Below are positions 38,745 to 47,271 of a stretch of 64,000 bases of DNA, piece by piece. This DNA is from Phyllobacterium sp. YR531 (GTDB taxonomy: Bacteria > Pseudomonadota > Alphaproteobacteria > Rhizobiales > Rhizobiaceae): assembly GCF_000282595.1 (NCBI RefSeq), contig NZ_AKIZ01000040.1, positions 62,001 to 126,000 on the forward strand. Direction: 5' to 3'. Every line of letters starts with the position of its first letter. The stretch's first letter is position 1. The notes below the pieces were generated by a model that saw only the letters and a program-made list of their open reading frames with translations, was not told where the DNA came from and ran no database searches. A program made the position numbers and the translations under genes.

Positions 38745-39809
38745 ATGGCAAGCATTCGCAAAGCAGCAGCTGTCGGTGGCGGTGTCATCGGTGCAGGCTG
38801 GGTCGCCCGCCTGCTTCTCAATGGCATAGATGTTTCAATTTTCGACCCCGATCCGGAAGCGGAACGCAAGGTCAGCGAAGTCATGAAGAATTCGCGACGG
38901 GCATATAAGACGATGTTGCCCGATGGCCTGCCCAAGGAAGGCAAACTGACCTTTGCCAAGTCGATTGAGGAAGCTGTAGCTGGCGCGAATTTCATCCAGG
39001 AGAGCGTGCCGGAGCGGCTGGACGTTAAGCACAAGGTCTTGGCGGAAATCGACAAACATGCCGATGTTGATGCCATTATCGGTTCTTCAACTTCCGGCAT
39101 CCTGCCTTCAGACATGCAGACTTCGATGAAGTATCCGGAACGGCTGGTTGTGGGCCATCCATACAATCCTGTTTATCTGCTACCGCTTGTGGAAATCGTG
39201 GGCGGCAAGCTGACTTCGCCAGAATCCGTTGAAAAAGCGCGCGAACTCTATGCTTCGATAGGTATGAAACCTGTCGTCATCCGCAAGGAGATTGAAGCAT
39301 TCGTTGGTGATCGCCTGCTTGAGGCTGTGTGGCGTGAGTCCCTTTGGCTGATCAAGGACGATATTACGACTGTCGAGGAACTTGACGATATCATGCGCTA
39401 TTCGTTCGGCATTCGCTGGGCGCAGATGGGCATGTTTCAGGTCTATCGCGTCGCTGGCGGCGAGGCTGGCATGCGTCACTTCATTGCGCAGTTCGGCCCT
39501 TGCCTGTCATGGCCATGGACCAAACTCATGGACGTGCCAGAACTTACCGAAGAGCTGGTAGACAAGATTGCCAATCAGTCTGATGAGCAGGCGCACGGGC
39601 TTTCTATCCGCGAGCTTGAGCGCATACGCGATGACAACCTCGTTGCAATCATGGATGCTTTGTCAAAGCAGAACAAAGGCAAAGGTTGGGGTGCTGGTGC
39701 GCTCTACAAAGACTACACCAAGCGTCTTTCCAAGCTCGCACAGAAACCTGCTCTCTCCAAAGCGGCAGCCAAGGCTGTGACAAGCAAGCCTAAAAAGAAG
39801 AAGGGCTGA
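38745..39809 (+). CDS. cdhA: L-carnitine dehydrogenase
   Basis: A 354-residue NAD-dependent enzyme of the 3-hydroxyacyl-CoA dehydrogenase superfamily (also named lcdH). The Rossmann motif GGGVIGAGW is at residues 11-19 and the conserved VVGHPYNPVYLLPLVEIVGG region near 135. It oxidises L-carnitine to 3-dehydrocarnitine. It is about 30 residues longer than the Pseudomonas enzyme as I remember it. The extra part is a Lys/Ala-rich C-terminal tail ending KPKKKKG. In rhizobial homologues a thioesterase is fused at this end; here there is none. Confidence 0.88.
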   Translation: MASIRKAAAVGGGVIGAGWVARLLLNGIDVSIFDPDPEAERKVSEVMKNSRRAYKTMLPDGLPKEGKLTFAKSIEEAVAGANFIQESVPERLDVKHKVLAEIDKHADVDAIIGSSTSGILPSDMQTSMKYPERLVVGHPYNPVYLLPLVEIVGGKLTSPESVEKARELYASIGMKPVVIRKEIEAFVGDRLLEAVWRESLWLIKDDITTVEELDDIMRYSFGIRWAQMGMFQVYRVAGGEAGMRHFIAQFGPCLSWPWTKLMDVPELTEELVDKIANQSDEQAHGLSIRELERIRDDNLVAIMDALSKQNKGKGWGAGALYKDYTKRLSKLAQKPALSKAAAKAVTSKPKKKKG

Positions 39810-39813
39810 AACG

Positions 39814-40977
39814 ATGGATTTTGGTCTTTCAGAAGAACAAAGGCTGATCGTCGATACAACCCGAGCCTTCGTTGAAAATGAGCTTTATCCGCACGAGGCA
39901 GAAGTCGAACGTACCGGCGTTTTGCGCAAGGAACTTGCCGAGGAGTTGAAGCAAAAAGCTATAGAAGCTGGCCTTTATGCAGCCAATATGCCCGAATCCG
40001 TTGGCGGTGCCGGTCTCGATACGGTTACCTGGCTGCTATATGAAAAAGAATTGGGCCGCGCGAACTACGCGCTGCACTGGACCTGTGTCGGGCGTCCATC
40101 CAACATATTGCTGGCCGGAACCGATGCGCAGAAGGAAAAATATCTTTACCCCTGCATTCGCGGCGAAAAGTCTGACTGTCTGGCAATGACGGAACCCGGT
40201 GCTGGTTCTGATCTACGCGGCATGAAGGCGACCGCCGTCGAAAAAAATGGCGACTGGGTTGTCAATGGAACAAAGCACTTCATAAGCCATGCACTTGAAG
40301 CCGACTTCGTCATTCTCTTTGTAGCTTCCGGCGAGGAAGACACACCACGTGGCAAAAAAAAGAAGATCACTGCATTCTTCGTCGATAAAGACCACCCCGG
40401 CATGACCATCCGCGAAGGCTATCGCAACGTTTCTCATCGCGGCTACAGCAATGCGATTGTAGAATTCGACGACTGCCGCTTGCCGCAAGAAGCCATCCTT
40501 GGCGAAGTTCATAAGGGCTTCGAAGTTGCCAATACATGGTTGGGTGCCACACGCCTGCAGGTCGCCGCTACCTGTCTCGGCCGTGCAGAACGGGCGCTGG
40601 GTCATGCTATCGAATATGCTGCCCAACGTCAGCAGTTCGGTCAGCAGATCGGCAAGTTCCAGGGTGTCTCCTTCAAGCTCGCGGATATGGCAACCGAGTT
40701 GAAAGCAGCGGACCTTTTGACCTTCGAGGCCGGCTGGAAATTTGATCAGGGTACTGTCACGGATCAGGACATGGCCATGGCCAAACTCAAGGCCACGGAA
40801 ATGCTGGCATTTGTAGCTGACGAAGCCATCCAGATTCATGGCGGCATGGGCCTGATGGATGATCTGCCACTTGAAAGGATCTGGCGCGACGCTCGCGTTG
40901 AGCGCATCTGGGAAGGCACTTCCGAGATACAGCGGCATATCATATCGCGTGCCCTGCTCCGCCCTCACGGTGCATGA
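39814..40977 (+). CDS. Acyl-CoA dehydrogenase, candidate gamma-butyrobetainyl-CoA dehydrogenase
   Basis: A 387-residue flavoprotein with the three acyl-CoA dehydrogenase domains. TEPGAGSDLRGMKATA (near 130), QIHGGMGLMDD (near 345) and the catalytic Glu367 (RIWEGTSEIQR) are present. It would introduce the 2,3-double bond into an acyl-CoA. Lying between the carnitine dehydrogenase and a CoA synthetase and CaiD homologue, it probably acts on gamma-butyrobetainyl-CoA, giving crotonobetainyl-CoA, as CaiA does in reverse. Its stop overlaps the start of the next gene. Confidence 0.82.
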   Translation: MDFGLSEEQRLIVDTTRAFVENELYPHEAEVERTGVLRKELAEELKQKAIEAGLYAANMPESVGGAGLDTVTWLLYEKELGRANYALHWTCVGRPSNILLAGTDAQKEKYLYPCIRGEKSDCLAMTEPGAGSDLRGMKATAVEKNGDWVVNGTKHFISHALEADFVILFVASGEEDTPRGKKKKITAFFVDKDHPGMTIREGYRNVSHRGYSNAIVEFDDCRLPQEAILGEVHKGFEVANTWLGATRLQVAATCLGRAERALGHAIEYAAQRQQFGQQIGKFQGVSFKLADMATELKAADLLTFEAGWKFDQGTVTDQDMAMAKLKATEMLAFVADEAIQIHGGMGLMDDLPLERIWRDARVERIWEGTSEIQRHIISRALLRPHGA

Positions 40978-43049
40978 TGGCACATAAACTGGATCGTTTG
41001 CTTCGACCCAAGACCATTGCTGTTTTTGGCGGCCTTCAGGCTGCTGAAGTTATCAAGCAATCACAAAAAATGGGGTTTTCCGGCGAAATATGGCCTGTTC
41101 ACCCTAAACATGATGAAATATGCGGACTAAAGGTATATCGCTCTGTCGCTGATTTACCAGCAGGTCCTGATGCCGCATTCATAGGCGTCAATCGCTTTCT
41201 CACATTGGATATTGTCCGCGAATTGCGCGAGATAGGCACTGGCGTTGCTGTCTGCTACGCATCAGGCTTCCTTGAAGCAGGCGCGGATGATGCTGATGGC
41301 GCAAGGTTGCAGCAAGAACTGGTTGAAGCTGCCGGCGAAATGCCGATCATCGGCCCCAATTGCTACGGCCTGATCAACTATTGCGATGGCGCTTTGCTTT
41401 GGCCCGATCAACATGGCGGCAGGCGGTTAGAGCAGAATGAGCGCGGCGTTGCCATCATCACGCAATCGTCCAATATCGCAATCAATATGACAATGCAGAC
41501 GCGCGGCCTGCCGATTGCTCATGTTATGACCGCGGGCAATCAGGCCCAGACTGGCCTGCCCGATATGGCGATTGCGCTCCTTGAGGACGAACGGGTTACG
41601 GCTCTCGGCCTGCACATCGAAGCATTTCAATCTGCGCCAAAGTTCGAATTGCTGGCAAAACGCGCCCGTGAACTGCGTAAGCCTATTGTTGCCATGAAGG
41701 TGGGGCGCTCTGAGCAGGCACGTGCTGCGACAGTATCCCATACTGCCTCACTTGCTGGTTCCGACGCTGCTTCAGGCGCTTTTCTGAAAAGACTGGGCAT
41801 TGCCCGGGTCAATTCAATTGCCTCGTTCCTTGAAACCCTCAAATTACTGCACGTACATGGACCGCTAGAGGGCAATACACTCTGCTCAATGAGTTGTTCC
41901 GGTGGTGAAGCATCTGTCATGGCGGACAGCGCCGAGGGGCGTTTGGTCCACTTTCCGCCTTTGACAATGGAGCATCGCGCCAAAGTAAAATCGACGCTTG
42001 GGCCTTTGGTGGCGGTAGCCAATCCACTCGATTACCACACCTTCATCTGGAACAATGAACCGGCATTGACCGATACTTTTACAGCGATGGTCTCTGGCGG
42101 TTTCTCCTTAAGCTGTCTCGTTCTCGACTTCCCGCGCAAGGATCGTTGCTCAGATGTTGACTGGTGGTCGACTGTTCGAGGCTTCGAAAGTGCCTTGACG
42201 ACAAATAAAGCCAAAGGGGCAATCGTTGCCTCGCTGCCGGAGAACATTCCCGAGGAATACATGACCGGGCTGATGGCAAAAGGCATCGCCCCACTTTGCG
42301 GAATTACTGAAGCTTTCGACGCTGCCGAAGCCGCAGCTTTCATTGGCAAAGCTTGGAAAGCTCCAATTGGTTTGCCCGTTGCCGTTCCAAAGAATTGCAT
42401 CGAACAAACAGCAACACCGGATGAAGCTCAGGGAAAGGCGATTTTGAAATCTGCTGATCTACCGGTTCCAAATGGTCAACGCTGTGTAACATCTGACGAA
42501 GCAATAGCGATCGCCAACAGGCTGACATACCCGGTTGCTCTCAAAGCCTTGGGCATTGCCCACAAGTCTGAACAGAATGCCGTCCGGCTCAACTTGAAGG
42601 ACGCTGGCGCTGTCAAAGAAGCCGCTGACGATCTGGCTGGTCTTGGATCAGGTATCTATATCGAGCGCATGGTGACCGGAACAGTTGCTGAGCTTATCGT
42701 CGGAATCATCGACGACCCGCAGTTTGGTCCTGTCATGACCTTGGGCACTGGCGGCATTCTGGTGGAACTGCTCCAGGATAGTGTTACTTTGCTGCTACCG
42801 TCGAGCCGCGAGGACATCGAAGCGGCCTTACGCGCATTGCGTATGTTTCCGCTACTTGATGGTTATCGTGGCAAACCGCAGGCCGATCTCGATGCAGCTC
42901 TGGATGCAATCGTTGGTATTGCTGCATTTGCCGTGAGAAATACCGGAAAAATTGCTGAACTCGATATTAATCCGCTACTGGTTTGTGGCTTGGGACAAGG
43001 CGCTTGGATCGCCGATGCATTGCTGGTGACAAAGGGAGAACTGTCATGA
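40974..43049 (+). CDS. ADP-forming acyl-CoA synthetase, candidate betaine/carnitine CoA ligase
   Basis: A 691-residue fused protein of the NDP-forming acetyl-CoA synthetase family: CoA-binding domain (10-140), succinyl-CoA ligase-like flavodoxin domain with the phosphorylated His256 (TVSHTASLAGSD), and an ATP-grasp domain (from about 480). It would activate a carboxylate with ATP and CoA through phosphohistidine. Linkage to the acyl-CoA dehydrogenase and CaiD homologue makes gamma-butyrobetaine, crotonobetaine or carnitine likely substrates, replacing the CaiC ligase and CaiB transferase of enterics. ATG at 40974 or 40977; overlaps the previous stop by four bases. Confidence 0.82.
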   Translation: MMAHKLDRLLRPKTIAVFGGLQAAEVIKQSQKMGFSGEIWPVHPKHDEICGLKVYRSVADLPAGPDAAFIGVNRFLTLDIVRELREIGTGVAVCYASGFLEAGADDADGARLQQELVEAAGEMPIIGPNCYGLINYCDGALLWPDQHGGRRLEQNERGVAIITQSSNIAINMTMQTRGLPIAHVMTAGNQAQTGLPDMAIALLEDERVTALGLHIEAFQSAPKFELLAKRARELRKPIVAMKVGRSEQARAATVSHTASLAGSDAASGAFLKRLGIARVNSIASFLETLKLLHVHGPLEGNTLCSMSCSGGEASVMADSAEGRLVHFPPLTMEHRAKVKSTLGPLVAVANPLDYHTFIWNNEPALTDTFTAMVSGGFSLSCLVLDFPRKDRCSDVDWWSTVRGFESALTTNKAKGAIVASLPENIPEEYMTGLMAKGIAPLCGITEAFDAAEAAAFIGKAWKAPIGLPVAVPKNCIEQTATPDEAQGKAILKSADLPVPNGQRCVTSDEAIAIANRLTYPVALKALGIAHKSEQNAVRLNLKDAGAVKEAADDLAGLGSGIYIERMVTGTVAELIVGIIDDPQFGPVMTLGTGGILVELLQDSVTLLLPSSREDIEAALRALRMFPLLDGYRGKPQADLDAALDAIVGIAAFAVRNTGKIAELDINPLLVCGLGQGAWIADALLVTKGELS

Positions 43050-43828
43050 ACGAAGTCGTCAGAACACGTCGCGAAGGCGGCATTCTCGAAGTCACTCTTG
43101 ACCGGCCAAAGGCTAATGCAATTGATCTCACCACCAGCAGGCTACTCGGTGAAACGTTCAAGAAATTCAGGGATGATCCGGAATTACGTGTTGCCATAGT
43201 GCAGACTGAAGGCGACAAATTCTTCTGTGCCGGATGGGACTTGAAAGCTGCGGCTGGCGGCGATGCTGTTGATGGTGATTATGGCGTCGGCGGTTTTGGC
43301 GGTTTACAGGAACTGCTTGACCTCAACAAACCTGTCATTGCTGCCGTCAATGGCATGGCTGTAGGTGGCGGTTTCGAACTTGCCCTCTCCTGTGACCTGA
43401 TCTACGCGTCCGATCATTCAAGCTTTGCACTGCCGGAAATCCGGGCCGGAACCTTGGCAGACGCCGCAACGGTAAAACTGCCCAAGCGTATTCCTTATCA
43501 TGTTGCGATGGATTTGCTTCTGACTGGCCGCTGGATGGATGTTGCTGAGGCGCATCGGTGGGGTCTCGTCAACGAGGTTCTACCCAAAGACGATCTTATG
43601 GCACGCGTGTGGGAAATTGCGCGCATGCTTGAAAGCGGCCCGCCTCTGGTCTTCGCCGCAATCAAAGAAGTTGCTCGGGAAGCGGAAAACATGGGTTTCC
43701 AAGAAGCCATGAACTGGATTACCAAGCGCAAATTCCGTACGGTGGACACACTTTACGCCTCCGAGGACGGCCAGGAAGGCTTTAAGGCATTTGCTGAAAA
43801 GCGCGATCCCGTATGGAAAGGTAAATGA
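43046..43828 (+). CDS. caiD: CaiD-like carnitinyl-CoA dehydratase
   Basis: A 260-residue crotonase. It resembles E. coli CaiD along its whole length in my memory: LDRPKANAID, FFCAGWDLKAAA, CDLIYASDHSSFALPE, and the end EKRDPVWKGK. The catalytic glutamates are Glu111 and Glu131, the same positions as in E. coli CaiD. Predicted reaction: crotonobetainyl-CoA plus water to L-carnitinyl-CoA. ATG overlaps the previous stop (ATGA). Confidence 0.85.
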   Translation: MNEVVRTRREGGILEVTLDRPKANAIDLTTSRLLGETFKKFRDDPELRVAIVQTEGDKFFCAGWDLKAAAGGDAVDGDYGVGGFGGLQELLDLNKPVIAAVNGMAVGGGFELALSCDLIYASDHSSFALPEIRAGTLADAATVKLPKRIPYHVAMDLLLTGRWMDVAEAHRWGLVNEVLPKDDLMARVWEIARMLESGPPLVFAAIKEVAREAENMGFQEAMNWITKRKFRTVDTLYASEDGQEGFKAFAEKRDPVWKGK

Positions 43829-44775
43829 CGGCAGATTATTCGATACTTATCGACGAGCAGACCTGGGCCTTCATCGAACGGACCAACAGCTTCTATCCGC
43901 CAGATTCAATAGACTATTCTGTCGCCCGGCAACGTGAAGTTTACGACACCATGTGCCGGGCATTCTTCGCTGAATACCCGGAGGCGGTTTCTTCCGCAAA
44001 TCGCTTCATCGAAGCTCGCAATCACCGCATACCAATCCGCATTTACGAAAAGGCCGGGAGCGATCCGGAAGCGGTTTGTCTTTATTTTCACGGTGGTGGC
44101 TTCGTTGTTGGTGGCCTCGAAAGTCACGACGACGTTTGCGCGGAACTGTGTGATGCAACCGGCTTTCGGATAGTCTCGGTAGACTACCGCCTTGCACCCG
44201 AACATCTGCATCCCGCTGCATTCCGTGATTGCCTCGCAGCCTTTGAGCATGTTGCATCAACGTCTGAACTTCACATCATTCTCTGCGGTGACAGCGCAGG
44301 CGGTAACCTTGTTGCAGCCGTTACACACCATGTACGACACCACCAGCGTGCACCGATAGGTCAGGTTTTAATCTATCCCGGGCTTGGCGGGGCAACAGAT
44401 CAGGGTTCGTACCTTGAGCATGCGGATGCACCGATGCTGACAACGCGAGACACGCTCTATTACGCAGACATTCGCGGCGGTGGGTTCAATTGGTCAACCG
44501 ATCCGCGCTTTGCGCCCCTGAACGACCCGGATTTTACAGAACTGCCTGACACGATTGTTATTTCGGCTGAATGCGATCCGCTATCAGATGATGGCCGCAA
44601 TTATTGCGACAAGATCAGCGCTGCTGGCGGAAAGGCCATCTGGAACAACGAGCCCGGGCTGGTTCACGGATATCTGCGTGCGCGCCACGGTGTTGATCGT
44701 GCACGGGCAAGCTTCCGGCGGATTACCACCGCCGTTCACCTGCTTGGCCAGCGTCGCTGGCCCGGGCAACTCTAG
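43825..44775 (+). CDS. Alpha/beta hydrolase (HSL family), candidate acylcarnitine esterase
   Basis: A 316-residue hormone-sensitive-lipase-type hydrolase. The oxyanion motif HGGGF starts at residue 89, the nucleophile is Ser157 (GDSAGG), and Asp251 (SAECDPLSDD) and His281 (LVHGYLR) complete the triad. It is the last gene of the carnitine operon and overlaps caiD by four bases. In Pseudomonas a hydrolase in the carnitine locus (HocS) cleaves short-chain O-acylcarnitines. The same role is proposed here from context. Its stop abuts the convergent ABC gene with no gap. Confidence 0.82.
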   Translation: MTADYSILIDEQTWAFIERTNSFYPPDSIDYSVARQREVYDTMCRAFFAEYPEAVSSANRFIEARNHRIPIRIYEKAGSDPEAVCLYFHGGGFVVGGLESHDDVCAELCDATGFRIVSVDYRLAPEHLHPAAFRDCLAAFEHVASTSELHIILCGDSAGGNLVAAVTHHVRHHQRAPIGQVLIYPGLGGATDQGSYLEHADAPMLTTRDTLYYADIRGGGFNWSTDPRFAPLNDPDFTELPDTIVISAECDPLSDDGRNYCDKISAAGGKAIWNNEPGLVHGYLRARHGVDRARASFRRITTAVHLLGQRRWPGQL

Positions 44776-46437
44776 CTAATTGCCAGCACTGGTCATACGT
44801 CTTGTCTTCATAGCTGTTTCCAACCAACCGAGTTCCATCTCGGGCACCGAAGACAAGAGCAAATCTGTATAATCGTCGAAAGGCGGCTTCAACACTTCAG
44901 ACTTGGGTCCATAACGAACCATTTCACCGCGATACATGACAGCAATGGAGTCCGAAATGGATTTCACCGTAGCCAGATCGTGGGTGATGAAAAGGTAAGC
45001 GACGTTTTCATCCTTCTGCAAATCCAGAAGCAGCTTCAAAATTCCATCCGCTACCAGTGGGTCGAGTGCACTTGTCACCTCATCGCAGATGATGAGCTTC
45101 GGCTTTGCCGCCAAGGCACGAGCAATACAGACACGCTGTTTTTGCCCCCCGGAAAGCTCAGCAGGGTAACGATCTGCAAAGCCCTTACCCATTTCGATTT
45201 TTTCAAGCAGCTCGGCAACGCGCTTGTCCCGCTCCTTGCCTCGCATCCCGAAATAAAACTCCAGCGGACGACCAATGATGGTTCCGACCGTTTGACGCGG
45301 ATTCATCGCTGTATCAGCCATCTGATAAATCATCTGCAACTCACGCAGATCATCTCGCGTGCGGTTGGCAAGTCGCGCAGAAAGCGTCCGCCCTTCAAAG
45401 GTGATTGTACCTTCCATTGGCGGCAACAGCCCTGTGATGGCACGCGCTAGGGTGGATTTGCCTGATCCGGATTCACCTACGACAGCCAATGTCTGCCCAA
45501 GATGAATATCAACTGACACTTGCTTGAGCACTTTAACGACACCGCCACCGTAAGCAGCAGTGACATTCTTCACCGAAAGAATAGGTTTGCCGGTGGAATT
45601 CTTCTGTTCGTGGGGAATGTGATGTACTGACACAAGCTGGTTCGTATATTGCTGGCGCGGTTCCTTGATAATCTGACGCGTGTCGCCATACTCAACAAGC
45701 TTTCCGTGGCGCAAAACGATGATGTCATCTGCCACTTGCGCAACCACTGCAAGATCATGGGTAATATAAAGCGCAGCGACATTTGTGTCCCGGATCGCGT
45801 CTTTAATAGACGCCAGAACATCAATCTGCGTGGTAACATCAAGCGCTGTTGTTGGTTCGTCGAATACAATCAGGTCCGGCTCAGAGCAGAGCGCCATGGC
45901 AGTCATCGCACGCTGCAACTGCCCCCCGGATACCTGATGCGGGAACCGCTGTCCGAATGTTTCAGGATTAGGCAACCCCAACTTCTTGAACAGACCCACT
46001 GCACGTTTTTCCGCCTCTGCCTTCGAACAGATTTTGTGCAGCAATGCAGCTTCGATGACCTGATCCATCAGCTTGCGGGCAGGATTGAAAGCTGCTGCGG
46101 CCGATTGCGCGACGTAACAAACTTCGCGGCCGCGGATCTGCCGCAAAACCTTGGCGCCGCCTTTCAATATGTCACGACCGTTCAGTAAGACTTCGCCGCC
46201 AGTGATACGCACACCGCCACGACCAAAGCCCATGCTTGAAAGCCCGATTGTCGATTTACCTGCACCGGACTCGCCAATCAATCCCAGCACTTTCCCACGC
46301 TCAACTTTAACCGAAACATCGTCGACTATAACGATATTCTTCGGCGGTTCGCCGGGAGGATAACTTGTTGCTTCGATACGCAGATTGCGAATGTCGAGAA
46401 GAAGGCCGCTTTTGTCTTTCAATGGAGCTTTCGCCAT
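44776..46437 (-). CDS. Peptide-type ABC transporter, fused double ATPase
   Basis: A 553-residue protein with two ABC domains in tandem (DppD-like then DppF-like). Each has Walker A (GLIGESGAGKST near 39; AVVGESGSGKST near 318) and a signature (VSGGQLQRAM; LSGGQKQRVC). It powers the importer made by the next three genes upstream on this strand. ATG overlaps the previous TAA by one base (TAATG). Fused pairs are common in rhizobia. Confidence 0.9.
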   Translation of the reverse strand: MAKAPLKDKSGLLLDIRNLRIEATSYPPGEPPKNIVIVDDVSVKVERGKVLGLIGESGAGKSTIGLSSMGFGRGGVRITGGEVLLNGRDILKGGAKVLRQIRGREVCYVAQSAAAAFNPARKLMDQVIEAALLHKICSKAEAEKRAVGLFKKLGLPNPETFGQRFPHQVSGGQLQRAMTAMALCSEPDLIVFDEPTTALDVTTQIDVLASIKDAIRDTNVAALYITHDLAVVAQVADDIIVLRHGKLVEYGDTRQIIKEPRQQYTNQLVSVHHIPHEQKNSTGKPILSVKNVTAAYGGGVVKVLKQVSVDIHLGQTLAVVGESGSGKSTLARAITGLLPPMEGTITFEGRTLSARLANRTRDDLRELQMIYQMADTAMNPRQTVGTIIGRPLEFYFGMRGKERDKRVAELLEKIEMGKGFADRYPAELSGGQKQRVCIARALAAKPKLIICDEVTSALDPLVADGILKLLLDLQKDENVAYLFITHDLATVKSISDSIAVMYRGEMVRYGPKSEVLKPPFDDYTDLLLSSVPEMELGWLETAMKTRRMTSAGN

Positions 46438-47261
46438 TATCCGCGCCCTCCCTTCAGACTGGTGGTTCGGTTCAATATCCAGTCAGCCACAAGATTGACC
46501 GAGATGGCGAGAACAGCGATTGCCGCAGCTGGAATGAGTGCTGCCGGTATGCCGAAGACGATACCTTCCTTGTTCTCCTTCACCATTCCACCCCAATCGG
46601 CATCCGGCGGTTGAACACCAAGTCCGAGGAAGGAAAGCGCCGAAAGAAAAAGCACTGCAAATATGAACCTCAGTCCTAATTCTGCAATCAAGGGTGTCAG
46701 AGCATTGGGCAGTATCTCGCGGAAGATAATCCAGATACGCCCTTCGCCGCGCAGCTTTGCAGCTTCAACGAAGTCCATCACATTGATATCGACTGCGACA
46801 GCTCGCGCCAGACGATATACGCGGGTAGCGTCCAGCAGTCCCATCACAAGAATGAGCGTAAGAACGTTTGCCGGCAGAACCGAAAGCACCACAAGTGCAA
46901 AGATCAGTGTCGGTATCGCCATGATCAGATCGACGAATCGCGACATGAGCTGATCGAACCAGCCTCCGATAACCGCAGCAGCAAAACCAAGAACCGAGCC
47001 CAGGATGAACGAGAGCGCTGTTGCCATGGCAGCAATAAAAATGGTGATGCGTGCACCAAAAATCATACGCGACAACAGATCCCTGCCCAGATTGTCAGTG
47101 CCAAGCAGGTATTTGGCCGACATGGGTTCCCACACATCGCCTACAGTCTCGCCAACGGGATACGGTGCAACCCAGGGCGCAAAGACTGCCGCAAAGATGA
47201 AGACTGCGGTGACGATAAGTCCGATCCACGCGCTGATTGGAATATTCTTTACGTTCAACAT
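46437..47261 (-). CDS. Peptide-type ABC transporter permease (DppC-like)
   Basis: A 274-residue permease with about six helices and the EAA loop (VEAAKLRGEGRIWIIFREILPN). The SAKYLLGTDNLGRDLLSR segment near residue 50 is characteristic of DppC/OppC. The start at 47261 is chosen because GAGG precedes it and the upstream permease stops at 47272; the open frame extends further upstream in the other gene. Confidence 0.9.
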   Translation of the reverse strand: MLNVKNIPISAWIGLIVTAVFIFAAVFAPWVAPYPVGETVGDVWEPMSAKYLLGTDNLGRDLLSRMIFGARITIFIAAMATALSFILGSVLGFAAAVIGGWFDQLMSRFVDLIMAIPTLIFALVVLSVLPANVLTLILVMGLLDATRVYRLARAVAVDINVMDFVEAAKLRGEGRIWIIFREILPNALTPLIAELGLRFIFAVLFLSALSFLGLGVQPPDADWGGMVKENKEGIVFGIPAALIPAAAIAVLAISVNLVADWILNRTTSLKGGRG

Positions 47262-47271
47262 TGCGCGAGCC

